Below, piece after piece: positions 49,403 through 59,541 of a stretch of DNA of 64,000 nt. Positions within the stretch are counted from its first letter, which is position 1; each line of letters begins with the position of its first letter. Origin of the DNA: an uncultured Clostridia bacterium (lineage in GTDB: Bacteria > Bacillota > Clostridia > Christensenellales > Aristaeellaceae); NCBI GenBank assembly GCA_947166385.1, contig CAMVEB010000009.1:62001-126000 (forward strand), read 5' to 3'. Made by a program: the position numbers and the translations under genes. Below the pieces are notes generated by a model. That model ran no database searches. It saw nothing but the letters and a program-made list of their open reading frames with translations, and had not been told where the DNA came from.

Positions 49403-50734
49403 ATGAGCAAAAAAAGAGGCAAAAAAACATACGTATCGTTGTTGGCCGAGCTGGAAAGAACGCTGAAAGCCCTGAAGCGTTACTGGTTTCTGGCGCTGCT
49501 GCTCGTCACGGTTTTGTCGGCGGGAACTGCAGGTCTTTTCTATAAAAGCAGTGCAGACGATGCCTTCCTGAAACTGACCTATAATTATGAAAACGCGGTG
49601 TACGGCTTGCTTCCAAACGGTGCAAAGCTGGATACCTATCTGGTCATGAGCGATGAAGTGATGCAGAATGTGCTGAAACGGGCGTGCATCACGGACATGT
49701 CACCCAGGGAATTGTCTTCCTTGCTTTCGGTCACGCCAATGAATTCGCACACCTTCTCGCCCGAAAACACGGCAAGCTACTACATTTCCACGTCATATAT
49801 GGTTATACTTGACGAAGGAAAAGCCCAGACCAAATATCGAATACCGCGCCGCTCCATGCTGAATCTGATCGGCAATGCGTACCAGGATTACTTCATTCAG
49901 CACTATACCGACGACGGCATTTCCATCGAGATCCCGCCTGCCAGGGAAACGGACAGGGAGTATGAGGAAGAATATGAATACCTCTCCATGTGCGCGAAGG
50001 AGCTGTTGAGCTATCTGAACTCGAAAAGTAACTACGCCAATTCCTTCGTTTCCGAAAGCACCGGCTTGTCTTTCCCGGTCATCCGGCAGGAGTTGAACAA
50101 CCTGCTCAACGTTTCGCTTCCTGACTGCCGCGCTTTTATCCTGGAACAAGGTGTCGCGTTCAACCGTTCCCGGTATATCGCCAAGATCAATTATTTGCTG
50201 AACGACATGAACCGCAACTATGAAAAAGGCAAAAATGCGTTTGATATTCGCGGCGAAGTCATTCAAGGCTACGACGGGGAAATGGTTTCCACGGTACTGA
50301 TTCCCACGGAGGATACAAAAGAAAAGTTTTACATGTCCAAAACCCAGACTGGCGTGGACTACCTTGCGCTTGACCGCAGCACCAGTGCAATCAATACAAG
50401 CAGGGTTAAGAGAGAGATCGAAAAACAGGAGAATATCCGCACGCATATGCAGTTGGTCTCCGAAAATTCATCCGCGGACACGGACAAAGCCGGCGCTTTG
50501 CTGGACAGGATCCGGGCTGAGCTGAGCCGCCTGCTGAAGGCGACGAACCAGACCAACACTGATTTCAACCAGCAAAAGGCCGGAGAATATGTGAAAATCA
50601 GTGTTTCCGGGAACGGTCTGATGGAGGCAATCGGCGGAAAAAAGATTCTCGCGGCCGGCTTTGTGTTTGTAGTCGTTGCAATCCTGTTCGTGCGAAAACT
50701 GTCAATGTGGAAGGAGAAACATGAAAAAGTTTGA
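49403..50734 (+). CDS. Wzz-like chain-length/polysaccharide membrane protein (uncharacterised)
   Basis: TM at both ends with extracytoplasmic middle; adjacent to second Wzz-like gene. Confidence 0.6.
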   Translation: MSKKRGKKTYVSLLAELERTLKALKRYWFLALLLVTVLSAGTAGLFYKSSADDAFLKLTYNYENAVYGLLPNGAKLDTYLVMSDEVMQNVLKRACITDMSPRELSSLLSVTPMNSHTFSPENTASYYISTSYMVILDEGKAQTKYRIPRRSMLNLIGNAYQDYFIQHYTDDGISIEIPPARETDREYEEEYEYLSMCAKELLSYLNSKSNYANSFVSESTGLSFPVIRQELNNLLNVSLPDCRAFILEQGVAFNRSRYIAKINYLLNDMNRNYEKGKNAFDIRGEVIQGYDGEMVSTVLIPTEDTKEKFYMSKTQTGVDYLALDRSTSAINTSRVKREIEKQENIRTHMQLVSENSSADTDKAGALLDRIRAELSRLLKATNQTNTDFNQQKAGEYVKISVSGNGLMEAIGGKKILAAGFVFVVVAILFVRKLSMWKEKHEKV

Positions 50735-52514
50735 TATTCTTCGCTACATCAAAAAAGGAAAATATTGGATCGTCCTCGCGTCACTGGTGGCGGGAATGCT
50801 GTTCTACTTCATACAGTCCCAAAAGCAGACGTACGTCGCCCGCACGATGATCGAATATACGTATCACGAGGCAGCCGAAGGGAAAAACCCCCGCGGCGAG
50901 GATCTTGATGTGAGCGAAGTCAAGTCCACCACAGTTTTGCAGCGGACAATCAGCCAGCTCAATCTCAGCGAAAGCATAGATTCAATTCGTTCCGCGCTGA
51001 GTTATCAGGGCGTTCTGAGCAGCGACGAATCGTCGGTGAAATCGGCCATGCTGGCAGAAGGCAAAGAATACACCAAGCAGCCCACCCGCTATTTGGTAAC
51101 TTACACTGTGGACAGCAGCAAAAGCAGCGAATACGCCAACAGCGTACTGGACGCCGTTGTCAGCAACTATATCACCTACTTCGGTGAAAAATACGTAAGC
51201 ACACACATCATTCCCAACAACGCCGCCGCCGCTGTGGAGGAGGCCTACGACTATCTGGAAAAAGCAGATTTGATGAACAGTCATATTGAAGCTATTCTGG
51301 ACTATATGGACGGAAAGGGCGATAGCTTCCTCTCCTTCCGCTGTGCCAGTATCGACTGCACGTTCCAGGTACTGTACGACCAGTATGAATTCATAAAAGA
51401 TCACGATCTGCCGTATGTGTATGTTGATATCCTCGACAGCAAAATTTCCAACGATCTGGAGCTTCTACTTGCCGCCTACCGCCAGCGCGTGGAAAACGGC
51501 CATGTGGAAATCAACTACAACAGCAACGCCGCAGCAGGCATACATGAGACGATGGACCAGTTCTCCAAGAAAAACAAGGAGAGCATCGGAAAGGCGGCGG
51601 ACAGCGTCGGCAACAGCTATTCATATATTTTACAGAACGTATACGAAAATGAGAGGGAAAATGTCATTGTCGACCGCACCACCACCTATGACCGCCTGAT
51701 CGACGAGTACACAAATTATCTGATCAGCGCATCCAATGTAGAGGTTGACGTGAACTACTACAATTACATCATCAACACGTTTAGGAGCAAGTCAACGCAG
51801 ACGAGCGAAGAAAAGAAAGCGACGAAAGAGAGAATCACCCATTCACTCCAGGGCATCTCGGAGAAGCTGGATTCACTTTATCAGAAACTGCTTCTGGGCG
51901 TTAACGAATACAACGCGGAACGGGGCAGCTCAAAGCTTCGCATGCGCACCAACGTATCCGTTATTGAAAGTATGAACATCCGCCGCTATGCAATCATTAT
52001 CGTTTTTGTTTTCGGCGTGCTCATGAGCGGCGTGATTATAGTGATTGGCCGCGTATCGGATTTTGTTGAGTACACCTTCTGGACAGATCATGTTACCGGG
52101 CTGCCTAACCGGCGCCGCTGCGATCAGTATATCGATGAGATGTCAAAGAACATGCTACAGGAAAACTTCGCGTGCATTATGCTGAAGTTGCTGAACATCC
52201 GTGAAATCAACAGCCAGTTCGGCCGCGAAGGAGGCAACCAGATCCTTTCCATGATTGCTGAAACGCAGAAAAACGTCATGCCACAGGAAGCCGCTCTGTT
52301 CTACAACGGCAACGAAACGTTCATCTGCTTCGTGGAACAGTGCAACCTTGACCGCGCAACCCATCTTCTGAACGGCATCACACAGCAGATCAACGCGATC
52401 AATGACGAGCGCAAGGAGCTGAACATTCAGCTGAAGACCGCCATGACGGAAAGCACGTCGGAAAAGGTATTCAATATCCGCGCAATCCTGTCCAGCACGT
52501 TCAAGAAGCTGTAA
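50721..52514 (+). CDS. Wzz-like membrane protein fused to a degenerate GGDEF-like domain
   Basis: N-term TM + periplasmic + TM; C-term TDHVTGLPNRRRCDQYI...CIMLKLLNIREINSQFGREGGNQIL; YNGNETFICF in place of GGDEF. Confidence 0.7.
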   Translation: MKKFDILRYIKKGKYWIVLASLVAGMLFYFIQSQKQTYVARTMIEYTYHEAAEGKNPRGEDLDVSEVKSTTVLQRTISQLNLSESIDSIRSALSYQGVLSSDESSVKSAMLAEGKEYTKQPTRYLVTYTVDSSKSSEYANSVLDAVVSNYITYFGEKYVSTHIIPNNAAAAVEEAYDYLEKADLMNSHIEAILDYMDGKGDSFLSFRCASIDCTFQVLYDQYEFIKDHDLPYVYVDILDSKISNDLELLLAAYRQRVENGHVEINYNSNAAAGIHETMDQFSKKNKESIGKAADSVGNSYSYILQNVYENERENVIVDRTTTYDRLIDEYTNYLISASNVEVDVNYYNYIINTFRSKSTQTSEEKKATKERITHSLQGISEKLDSLYQKLLLGVNEYNAERGSSKLRMRTNVSVIESMNIRRYAIIIVFVFGVLMSGVIIVIGRVSDFVEYTFWTDHVTGLPNRRRCDQYIDEMSKNMLQENFACIMLKLLNIREINSQFGREGGNQILSMIAETQKNVMPQEAALFYNGNETFICFVEQCNLDRATHLLNGITQQINAINDERKELNIQLKTAMTESTSEKVFNIRAILSSTFKKL

Positions 52515-52590
52515 TCCGGTTCTTCTTCAAAACGCGAACGATATAACGCCCGACAGTACATCTTTCATGTTTATCTGAGGAGATTCAAAT

Positions 52591-53724
52591 ATGTCTGAAG
52601 AGGAAAAGAAACAATTGACCCAGGACAGCCTTCTGGACAACGAAGCCAAAGCGGCGGTGCCTCTACAATGGGAGGACGGGAGCGGAAAGGAGCAGCAGGC
52701 CGCTTCTTCCGCACCGGAGCAGGCTTCCGCCGACAGAAGCCTGACGAAAACCGGGGAAGAAATGGCAAACAGCCCCGGTGACGCCTATTCAGAAGTTCCC
52801 GACAGTGTTAGTGCAACTGAGAAAAGAAAGGCAAAACTGGGAAATTCCCGTCCCTATCGAATCATCAAACGCATCCTGAAAATTGCCGTTATCTTTTTCG
52901 CTTTGCTTTCGATCTTTGTGGCAGCAGCAGGCGCTTTCCTCCTGACCTCCCAGTCAGCTGTCAATGACAACTACCAAATCACCTTCTATCAAGTCGCCTC
53001 TGAAAAGATCAACCAACCGTTCCGCATCGTGCTGCTGTCTGACCTTCACAACAACGTATACGGGAAAGACAATCAGCCATTGGTTCGTGACATTGCCCGC
53101 TTAAAGCCTGACCTGATTATCATGGCAGGCGACATGGTAAACTCCTACGAGGTCGACTATCATGTCACCACAGACCTGATCCGTGCGCTGTATGAACTGG
53201 ATATCGCACCCATCTACTTCGGGTATGGCAACCACGATTTGAACTATTTCCTGAATACCAGCATGGATGTTGAATCCGATCTGGCGCAAGCAGGGGCTAT
53301 CATGCTGCGGGATAAGTATGAAACGATCACCGTCAACGGCAATACGGTCACCATCGGCGGCCTCGCTTCTTCCACACAAATCTATGATAAATATAGTTCG
53401 CCGCGTTTTATTCAGCGCTTTGAAGCGACGGAGGGATTCCGGCTGCTGATCTGCCATCGCCCGGAGTTTTTCCTGTCGGTATTCGATGAAAAAACGCCTC
53501 TAAACGCGGATATGGCGCTGTGTGGGCACGCGCACGGCGGACAGGTCCGCATTCCCGGCATCGGAGCGCTGTACGCCCCGGACCAGGGCTTTTTTCCGAA
53601 GTTGACGGAGGGAGTACACACAATAGGCGAATGCAAAGTCGTTATCAGTCGTGGCTTGGGCGGCCGGAAGTGGCAGGTGCGCATCAACAACAAGCCTGAA
53701 TTGGTCGTGATTGATGTGGAATAA
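52591..53724 (+). CDS. Membrane-anchored metallophosphoesterase (YkuE-like)
   Basis: VLLSDLHNN, MAGDMVNS, GYGNHDLN, LCGHAHGGQVRIPG. Confidence 0.87.
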   Translation: MSEEEKKQLTQDSLLDNEAKAAVPLQWEDGSGKEQQAASSAPEQASADRSLTKTGEEMANSPGDAYSEVPDSVSATEKRKAKLGNSRPYRIIKRILKIAVIFFALLSIFVAAAGAFLLTSQSAVNDNYQITFYQVASEKINQPFRIVLLSDLHNNVYGKDNQPLVRDIARLKPDLIIMAGDMVNSYEVDYHVTTDLIRALYELDIAPIYFGYGNHDLNYFLNTSMDVESDLAQAGAIMLRDKYETITVNGNTVTIGGLASSTQIYDKYSSPRFIQRFEATEGFRLLICHRPEFFLSVFDEKTPLNADMALCGHAHGGQVRIPGIGALYAPDQGFFPKLTEGVHTIGECKVVISRGLGGRKWQVRINNKPELVVIDVE

Positions 53725-53921
53725 GCAAAAGAACCGGTTACTTCCCGGGAAGATCCACTGCGTCAACGGTTCGTGCGGGCCGGCAAGAAGAGAAACACGC
53801 CGATACCCGGGGTGCCCGCCGCCGCTTTCCATTGGCAGGAAAGTCGACTGCAGAGGCCAGGACAGAAGCATTCCGGCATGTTTTTCTGCTGCATCCAACA
53901 ATTTTTCTTGGGGAACGCTGA

Positions 53922-54203
53922 ATGAGAGAATTACTGAAAAGATTCATCAAAAAACTGCTGCTGGCAACCGTGCTGTTTCTCTGTATCTTCACGTTTATCT
54001 CCGGGTTATTCGTTGCCATAGTTTTCGCGGGCAATCACGAGTTTATTGAGAACCGCGCCTACGTAACAGTTGAGGAAGAAAACGTTTCCGAATCGGAAGA
54101 AGCATCGCCTGCACCCTCGGCCGACAAAAAGCCGAATAAAAACTATGTGGGCCCGGTCACTCCCCGGCCGCTTTCAACATGGTCTCCGGACAAGCCGGAA
54201 TGA
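53922..54203 (+). CDS. Small single-TM hypothetical protein
   Basis: One TM, Pro/Glu-rich tail; within operon. Confidence 0.5.
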   Translation: MRELLKRFIKKLLLATVLFLCIFTFISGLFVAIVFAGNHEFIENRAYVTVEEENVSESEEASPAPSADKKPNKNYVGPVTPRPLSTWSPDKPE

Positions 54204-54286
54204 CAACACCGTCAAATATCTCATGCGGTCCATGCTGTGTATGCTGCGTGCGATTCATCTTTTTTCAGGAAAGGAACCTTTGGCTC

Positions 54287-55831
54287 ATGAAAATTGAACG
54301 GACTAAAAACGCGGCAAGAAACATTTTCTTCGGCGGAATGCTGAATATGCTCAACATCCTGGTGCCCTTCGTCATGCGTTCCGTCATGCTGTATTATCTG
54401 GGCACACAGTATTTGGGCCTGAATGGGCTGTTCAAGTCAATTTTATCCGTTTTGAACATGGCTGAACTAGGCGTAGGCAGCGCGATGGTGTTCAGCATGT
54501 ATAAACCCATCGCAGAAGACGATACCGAAACCATCTGCGCCCTGATGAAGCTGTACCGCATCTTTTACAGAGCAATAGGTTTGTTCATCGCCGTGGTGGG
54601 TCTGGCACTTACGCCATTCCTCAGAACACTGATCAAGGGCGATATCCCGCCGGATATGAACCTGTATATCCTGTATTTTATGAACCTGGGCAGCACGGTG
54701 CTGAGTTATTGGCTGTTTGCCTACAAGAACTGCCTGCTGAACGCGCATCAGCGCGTTGACGTGAGCAGCAAAATACGCCTGGTCATGCATTTCATCGAAT
54801 ACGCGCTTAAATTCACCGCGTTGATGGTATTCCGTAACTACTATCTCTATCTTACCATCCAGCTGGTAATCCAGGTGGTGATCAATCTCCTGATTGCTCA
54901 CAGGGTAACGAAGCTGTATCCGGATTATTCTCCGCGCAACAGCCTGCCCAGGGAAAAGGTGATGGATATCGTCAAGCGGGTGCGTGACCTGTTTACCGCG
55001 AAGTTTTCCGCCGTCATTTTCAAGTCGGCGGATACGCTGGTCATCTCTTCTTTCATGGGGCTGACGGCGCTGGCTATTTATCAGAATTACTACTACATTA
55101 TCACCTCCTTGCGCACCCTTCTGGAGGTAGTCGTAGGCGCATGCATTGCCGGGATCGGCAATAGCCTGATCACGGAGAGCGCAGAAAAGAACTACCGGGA
55201 TTTGAAGCGCTACAGCCTGCTTTTCAGCTGGATGATGTGTGTATCCACCGCTATGCTCCTGTGCATGTATCAGCCTTTTATGCACATATGGATGGGGCCG
55301 GAAAACATGCTTTCCTTTGATTATGTGATTTGCTTTGCGATCTATTACTATACCATGGGAATCAACAAGCTGGTCAACATGTTCAAGGACGCGGCGGGAA
55401 TCTGGCATTCGGACAGATGGCGCCCCCTGACAGCTGCTTTGGTCAATTTGGGCTTGAATCTCGCCACTGTGCAATGGCTGGGGCTGTATGGCGTATTGCT
55501 TTCCTCGGTTATTTCCATTGTTCTGGTACAGCTCCCCTGGCTGTTTCATAACCTGTTCCGGGAAGTATTCCCGCATAAGTACTTATGGCCGTATGTGCGC
55601 TTTTTCTGCGTTTTAATGGTGATCGTGTTGTTTTCTGGCGCGTGTTCATGGCTGGCCTGCTCCTTCTTCCATCTTGACGTGTGGCCCTCCCTGATCCTGA
55701 ACGCCTGCATCAGTTTCGTTATACCCAATCTTGTGTTTTTTGCGGTGTACGGCAGAAATAAACTGTTCCTTGAAAGCCTTGCGCAGATCAAAGGCATTCT
55801 GTTCAGGCGGCGGTCTGGCAAGAAAGCCTGA
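54287..55831 (+). CDS. Oligosaccharide flippase/polysaccharide transporter (Wzx-like)
   Basis: NAARNIFFGGMLNMLNILVPFVMRSVMLYYLGTQYLGLNGLFKSIL; 12-14 TM pattern. Confidence 0.85.
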   Translation: MKIERTKNAARNIFFGGMLNMLNILVPFVMRSVMLYYLGTQYLGLNGLFKSILSVLNMAELGVGSAMVFSMYKPIAEDDTETICALMKLYRIFYRAIGLFIAVVGLALTPFLRTLIKGDIPPDMNLYILYFMNLGSTVLSYWLFAYKNCLLNAHQRVDVSSKIRLVMHFIEYALKFTALMVFRNYYLYLTIQLVIQVVINLLIAHRVTKLYPDYSPRNSLPREKVMDIVKRVRDLFTAKFSAVIFKSADTLVISSFMGLTALAIYQNYYYIITSLRTLLEVVVGACIAGIGNSLITESAEKNYRDLKRYSLLFSWMMCVSTAMLLCMYQPFMHIWMGPENMLSFDYVICFAIYYYTMGINKLVNMFKDAAGIWHSDRWRPLTAALVNLGLNLATVQWLGLYGVLLSSVISIVLVQLPWLFHNLFREVFPHKYLWPYVRFFCVLMVIVLFSGACSWLACSFFHLDVWPSLILNACISFVIPNLVFFAVYGRNKLFLESLAQIKGILFRRRSGKKA

Positions 55832-55965
55832 TTGCTTCTCCCTTGCCGAATCAAATACTGGATGCTCTTTTGCATGTAGGGAGAAGCAATATGAATAAAA
55901 CCGAAAAAAAGGGCGGACTATGACAAACTGTCGGCTGCCTGCCCATAAAAATGGGGGAAAGAAGA

Positions 55966-57277
55966 ATGAATCTCTATGAAAAACTCGTAAGCCGGGAAGA
56001 AAAACTGTCGCTGGTAGGGCTTGGCTATGTCGGTATGCCGATTGCGGTAGCTTTTGCCAGGAAAATCAACGTCATCGGCTTCGATCTCAACGCAAGGAAG
56101 ATCGAGATGTATAAGAACGGAATCGATCCCACCCATGAGGTCTGAGACGAGGCCATCTCGAATACGACCGTTGAGTTTACCGCCGACGAAACGAAGCTGC
56201 GCGAAGCAAAATTTCACATCGTCGCCGTGCCCACTCCTGTCAACGACGACCATACGCCGGATTTGACCCCTGTTGAAGGCGCAAGCAGGATCCTGGGCCG
56301 AAACCTGACCAAAGACTCTGTCGTCGTCTTTGAATCCACTGTATATCCCGGCGTGACGGAGGATGTATGAGTACCGATCCTTGAACGGGAATCCGGCCTT
56401 ATCTGCGGCGTGGATTTCAAAATCGGCTATTCTCCGGAACGCATCAATCCCGGTGATAAGGTGCATCGGCTTGAAGCGATCAAAAAGATTGTTTCCGGTA
56501 TGGATGAGGAAACGCTAGACTGTGTGGCGAAGGTTTATGAACTGGTGGTCGCTGCCGGGGGTTCATCGGGCGGAGTCCATCAAGGTGGCTGAAGCCGCGA
56601 AGGTGATCGAAAATTCCCAGCGCGATATCAACATCGCTTTTATGAACGAATTGTCCATTATTTTCAACAAGATGGGCATCGATACAAAGAGCGTGCTGGA
56701 AGCCGCGGGAACAAAATGGAACTTCCTCAAGTTCTATCCGGGGCTCGTCGGTGGTCACTGCATTGGCGTCGACCCCTATTATCTCACCTATAAGGCGGAA
56801 ATGATGGGCTACCACAGCCAGGTTATCCTGGCTGGTCGCCGCATCAACGATGATATGGGCAAATACTGCGCGGAAAACTGCGTAAAGAGTCTGATTGCGG
56901 CGGATAAGGCCGTGAAGAACGCGAAGGTAGCTATTCTCGGCTTCACCTTTAAGGAAAACTGCCCGGACACCAGAAATACCAGAATCATCGATATTGTTCG
57001 TGAATTGAAGGATTACGGGATAACCCCTGTGATCGCTGATCCGGAAGCGGACGCGCATGAAGCAAAGCTGCTATACGGCATCGAATTTGTGGATATGAGT
57101 ATGATTCGGAATATGGACGCCGTTATTCTTGCAGTCGCCCACACCGCGTTCAGCCATATCACCATAGCGGATATGGATGGGTTCTTCGGTGACGGCACGA
57201 AGGTTCTGCTCGATCTCAAGGGTCTTCTCAGCCGCAGGGAATACGAAACCGCCGGGTATAAGTATTGGAGACTGTAA
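55966..57277 (+). pseudogene. Nucleotide-sugar dehydrogenase (UDP-GlcNAc/GalNAc 6-dehydrogenase, WbpA/TviB-type) with two in-frame TGA codons and one frameshift
   Basis: LSLVGLGYVGMPIAVAFARK...HIVAVPTPVN...FESTVYPGVTEDV*VPILE...KFYPGLVGGHCIGVDPYYLTYKAE spread over three frame segments. Confidence 0.87.
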
Positions 57278-57322
57278 GTGTTCAGTTATAGTTGAATTTG
57301 GATGACAGATGGAGGAATGACG

Positions 57323-58295
57323 ATGGGCTATCAGCATATCAGTTTCCCCGAGGGAAGCGTTTTTCTGGTTACAGGCGGCGCCGGGTTTATCGGATCAAAC
57401 CTTTGCGAAGCCATATTGAAGTTAGGCTATCACGTGCGATGCCTTGACGATCTCAGCACCGGCAAACAGACGAACGTCGATTTGTTCAAAGGCAATGCAA
57501 ACTACACGTTCATCAAGGGCGATATTAAGGATCTCGATACCTGTATACGCGCCTGCGAAGGCGTGAGCTATGTGCTGAACCAGGCCGCTTGGGGTTCTGT
57601 TCCGCGGAGCATCGAAATGCCCCTGTTTTATTGCGTCAATAATATTATGGGAACATTGAATATGATGGAGGCGGCGCGCCAGTGCGGCTTAAAGAAGTTC
57701 GTCTATGCGTCCAGTTCCTCTGTTTACGGCGACGAACCGAACCTGCCCAAAAGGGAAGGCCGGGAAGGTAATCTACTTTCTCCTTATGCAGTAAGCAAAA
57801 TGTGCGACGAGGAATGGGGCAAGCAGTACACGCGCCACTATGGGCTGGATACCTACGGCCTTCGTTATTTCAACATTTGGCCGCCGCCAGGATCCCAATG
57901 GTGCATACGCGGCAGTCATTCCGAAGTTTATTCGCCAGCTTCTTCATGGAGAAGTGCCGACGATCAATGGGGACGGCCGCCAAAGCCGCGACTTCACATA
58001 TATCGAGAACGTGATCGAAGCGAATCTGAAAGCCTGCCTTGCGCCTCACGAGGCGGCCGGTGAAGTCTACAATATCGCGTATGGCGGCCGGGAATACCTT
58101 CTTGACATCTACTACGGATTAACCGAAGCGCTCGGCATTACGGTAGAGCCGATCTTTGGGCCGGACAGAGCCGGAGATATCAAGCACAGCAACGCGGACA
58201 TCGGCAAGGCGCGGGAAAAGCTGGGCTATGACCCCGATTGGAGCTTTGAGCGCGGGATTAAGGCGGCCATTGCATGGTATAAAGAGAATTTGTAA
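57323..58295 (+). pseudogene. NAD-dependent nucleotide-sugar 4-epimerase (SDR family, WbpP/TviC-type) with a frameshift near 57880
   Basis: VTGGAGFIGSNLCEAIL, YASSSSVYGDEP, SPYAVSK; then FGRRQDPNGAYAAVIPKFI in another frame. Confidence 0.85.
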
Positions 58296-58351
58296 AGAAA
58301 ACAGGATAATCCGGACATAATGTGCATGCCGTCCGCAGCGGAGGATTCAAA

Positions 58352-59521
58352 ATGGATAGAATAAAAAAGTTGTTCATTTACTTGTTTGCCAGGATAAAAT
58401 GTTTGGTTCTTTCACCCATTGCAAAGCTGAAATACGGAAAGAAGCCGGTATGGCTCGTCTGCGAACGGGGAACGGACGCACGGGATAACGGCTATCATAT
58501 GTTCCGCTATCTGCGGAAAGAACATCCCGAAATCGAAGCCTGGTATGTCATTACCCGCGATTCCGTCGATTTGAAAAAAATATCTGATTTGGGAAACATC
58601 GCTTTTCGGGGCTCCCTGAACCATTGGCTGCTTTATATCCGGACAAAGATGATCTTAACGGCTTTTCAGCCATTCTTCTGTCCCAGCAGCAGCCACCGGT
58701 TTTATCAGGACATAATCAAAAAGAACCGGCAGCGGATCGTCTTTTTACAGCACGGCGTTATTGCTGTGGATCTGCCGCTATATTATCAGGAACGCGCGAA
58801 GTTTGATCTGTTCATTTGCGGTGCTAAACCTGAATTTGATTATGTGTCAAGCCATTTTCATTACACGCGCGGCGAAGTGCGGTATACGGGCCTGGCCCGC
58901 TTTGACGCCCTGCATCAGTTTACTGTAAAACGGCAGATCCTGATCATGCCCACCTACCGCAAATGGCTGCGGAACCTAACCGAGCAGGAATTTGCGCAGA
59001 GCGAGTATGCGGAACGGTGGAATCATCTACTACAGCATCCTATGCTGACGGAGATCGCTGAAAAATACAAGGTCGAGATCATTTTTTATCCGCACCAGCT
59101 CATGCAGCATTTTATCGGGCTGTTTTCCTCCCAAAGCCCCCATATCATCATTGCCGATAACCGGCATTATGATGTTCAGCCACTACTGAAGGATTCCGCC
59201 CTACTGGTAACAGATCATTCCAGTGTTCATTTCGATTTTGCCTACATGAAAAAGCCCGTACTGTATTATCAGTTCGATGAGGAACAAGTATACAAAAATC
59301 ATAATGCCCGCGGCTATTTTGATTTCGACAAAATGGGATTTGGCGAGAAGATTCAAAACGAAGAAGAACTGCTTCGTCTGATTGCTGAGTACGCATCGAA
59401 AGATTTTCAGATAAAACCAGCGTTTGCGCAGCGTATCGAAGGCTTTTTTCCATTGCATGATACCCATAATTGCGAACGGATCTATCAAGAGATCATGAAC
59501 GATTTCGGTCAGGAAAAATGA
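58352..59521 (+). CDS. CDP-glycerol glycerophosphotransferase family protein (TagB/TagF-like)
   Basis: VWLVCERGTDARDNGYHMFRYL; VTDHSSVHFDFAYMKKPVLYYQFD. Confidence 0.85.
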   Translation: MDRIKKLFIYLFARIKCLVLSPIAKLKYGKKPVWLVCERGTDARDNGYHMFRYLRKEHPEIEAWYVITRDSVDLKKISDLGNIAFRGSLNHWLLYIRTKMILTAFQPFFCPSSSHRFYQDIIKKNRQRIVFLQHGVIAVDLPLYYQERAKFDLFICGAKPEFDYVSSHFHYTRGEVRYTGLARFDALHQFTVKRQILIMPTYRKWLRNLTEQEFAQSEYAERWNHLLQHPMLTEIAEKYKVEIIFYPHQLMQHFIGLFSSQSPHIIIADNRHYDVQPLLKDSALLVTDHSSVHFDFAYMKKPVLYYQFDEEQVYKNHNARGYFDFDKMGFGEKIQNEEELLRLIAEYASKDFQIKPAFAQRIEGFFPLHDTHNCERIYQEIMNDFGQEK

Positions 59522-59541
59522 TCCTGTGAGGAGGAAGGTTT

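Noticed and set aside
56140-56370. TGA codons as selenocysteine or reassigned codons
   Set aside because: One TGA is at an expected Gly, a frameshift is also present, no SECIS-like hairpin was recognised, and TGA is used as a normal stop by many genes here.
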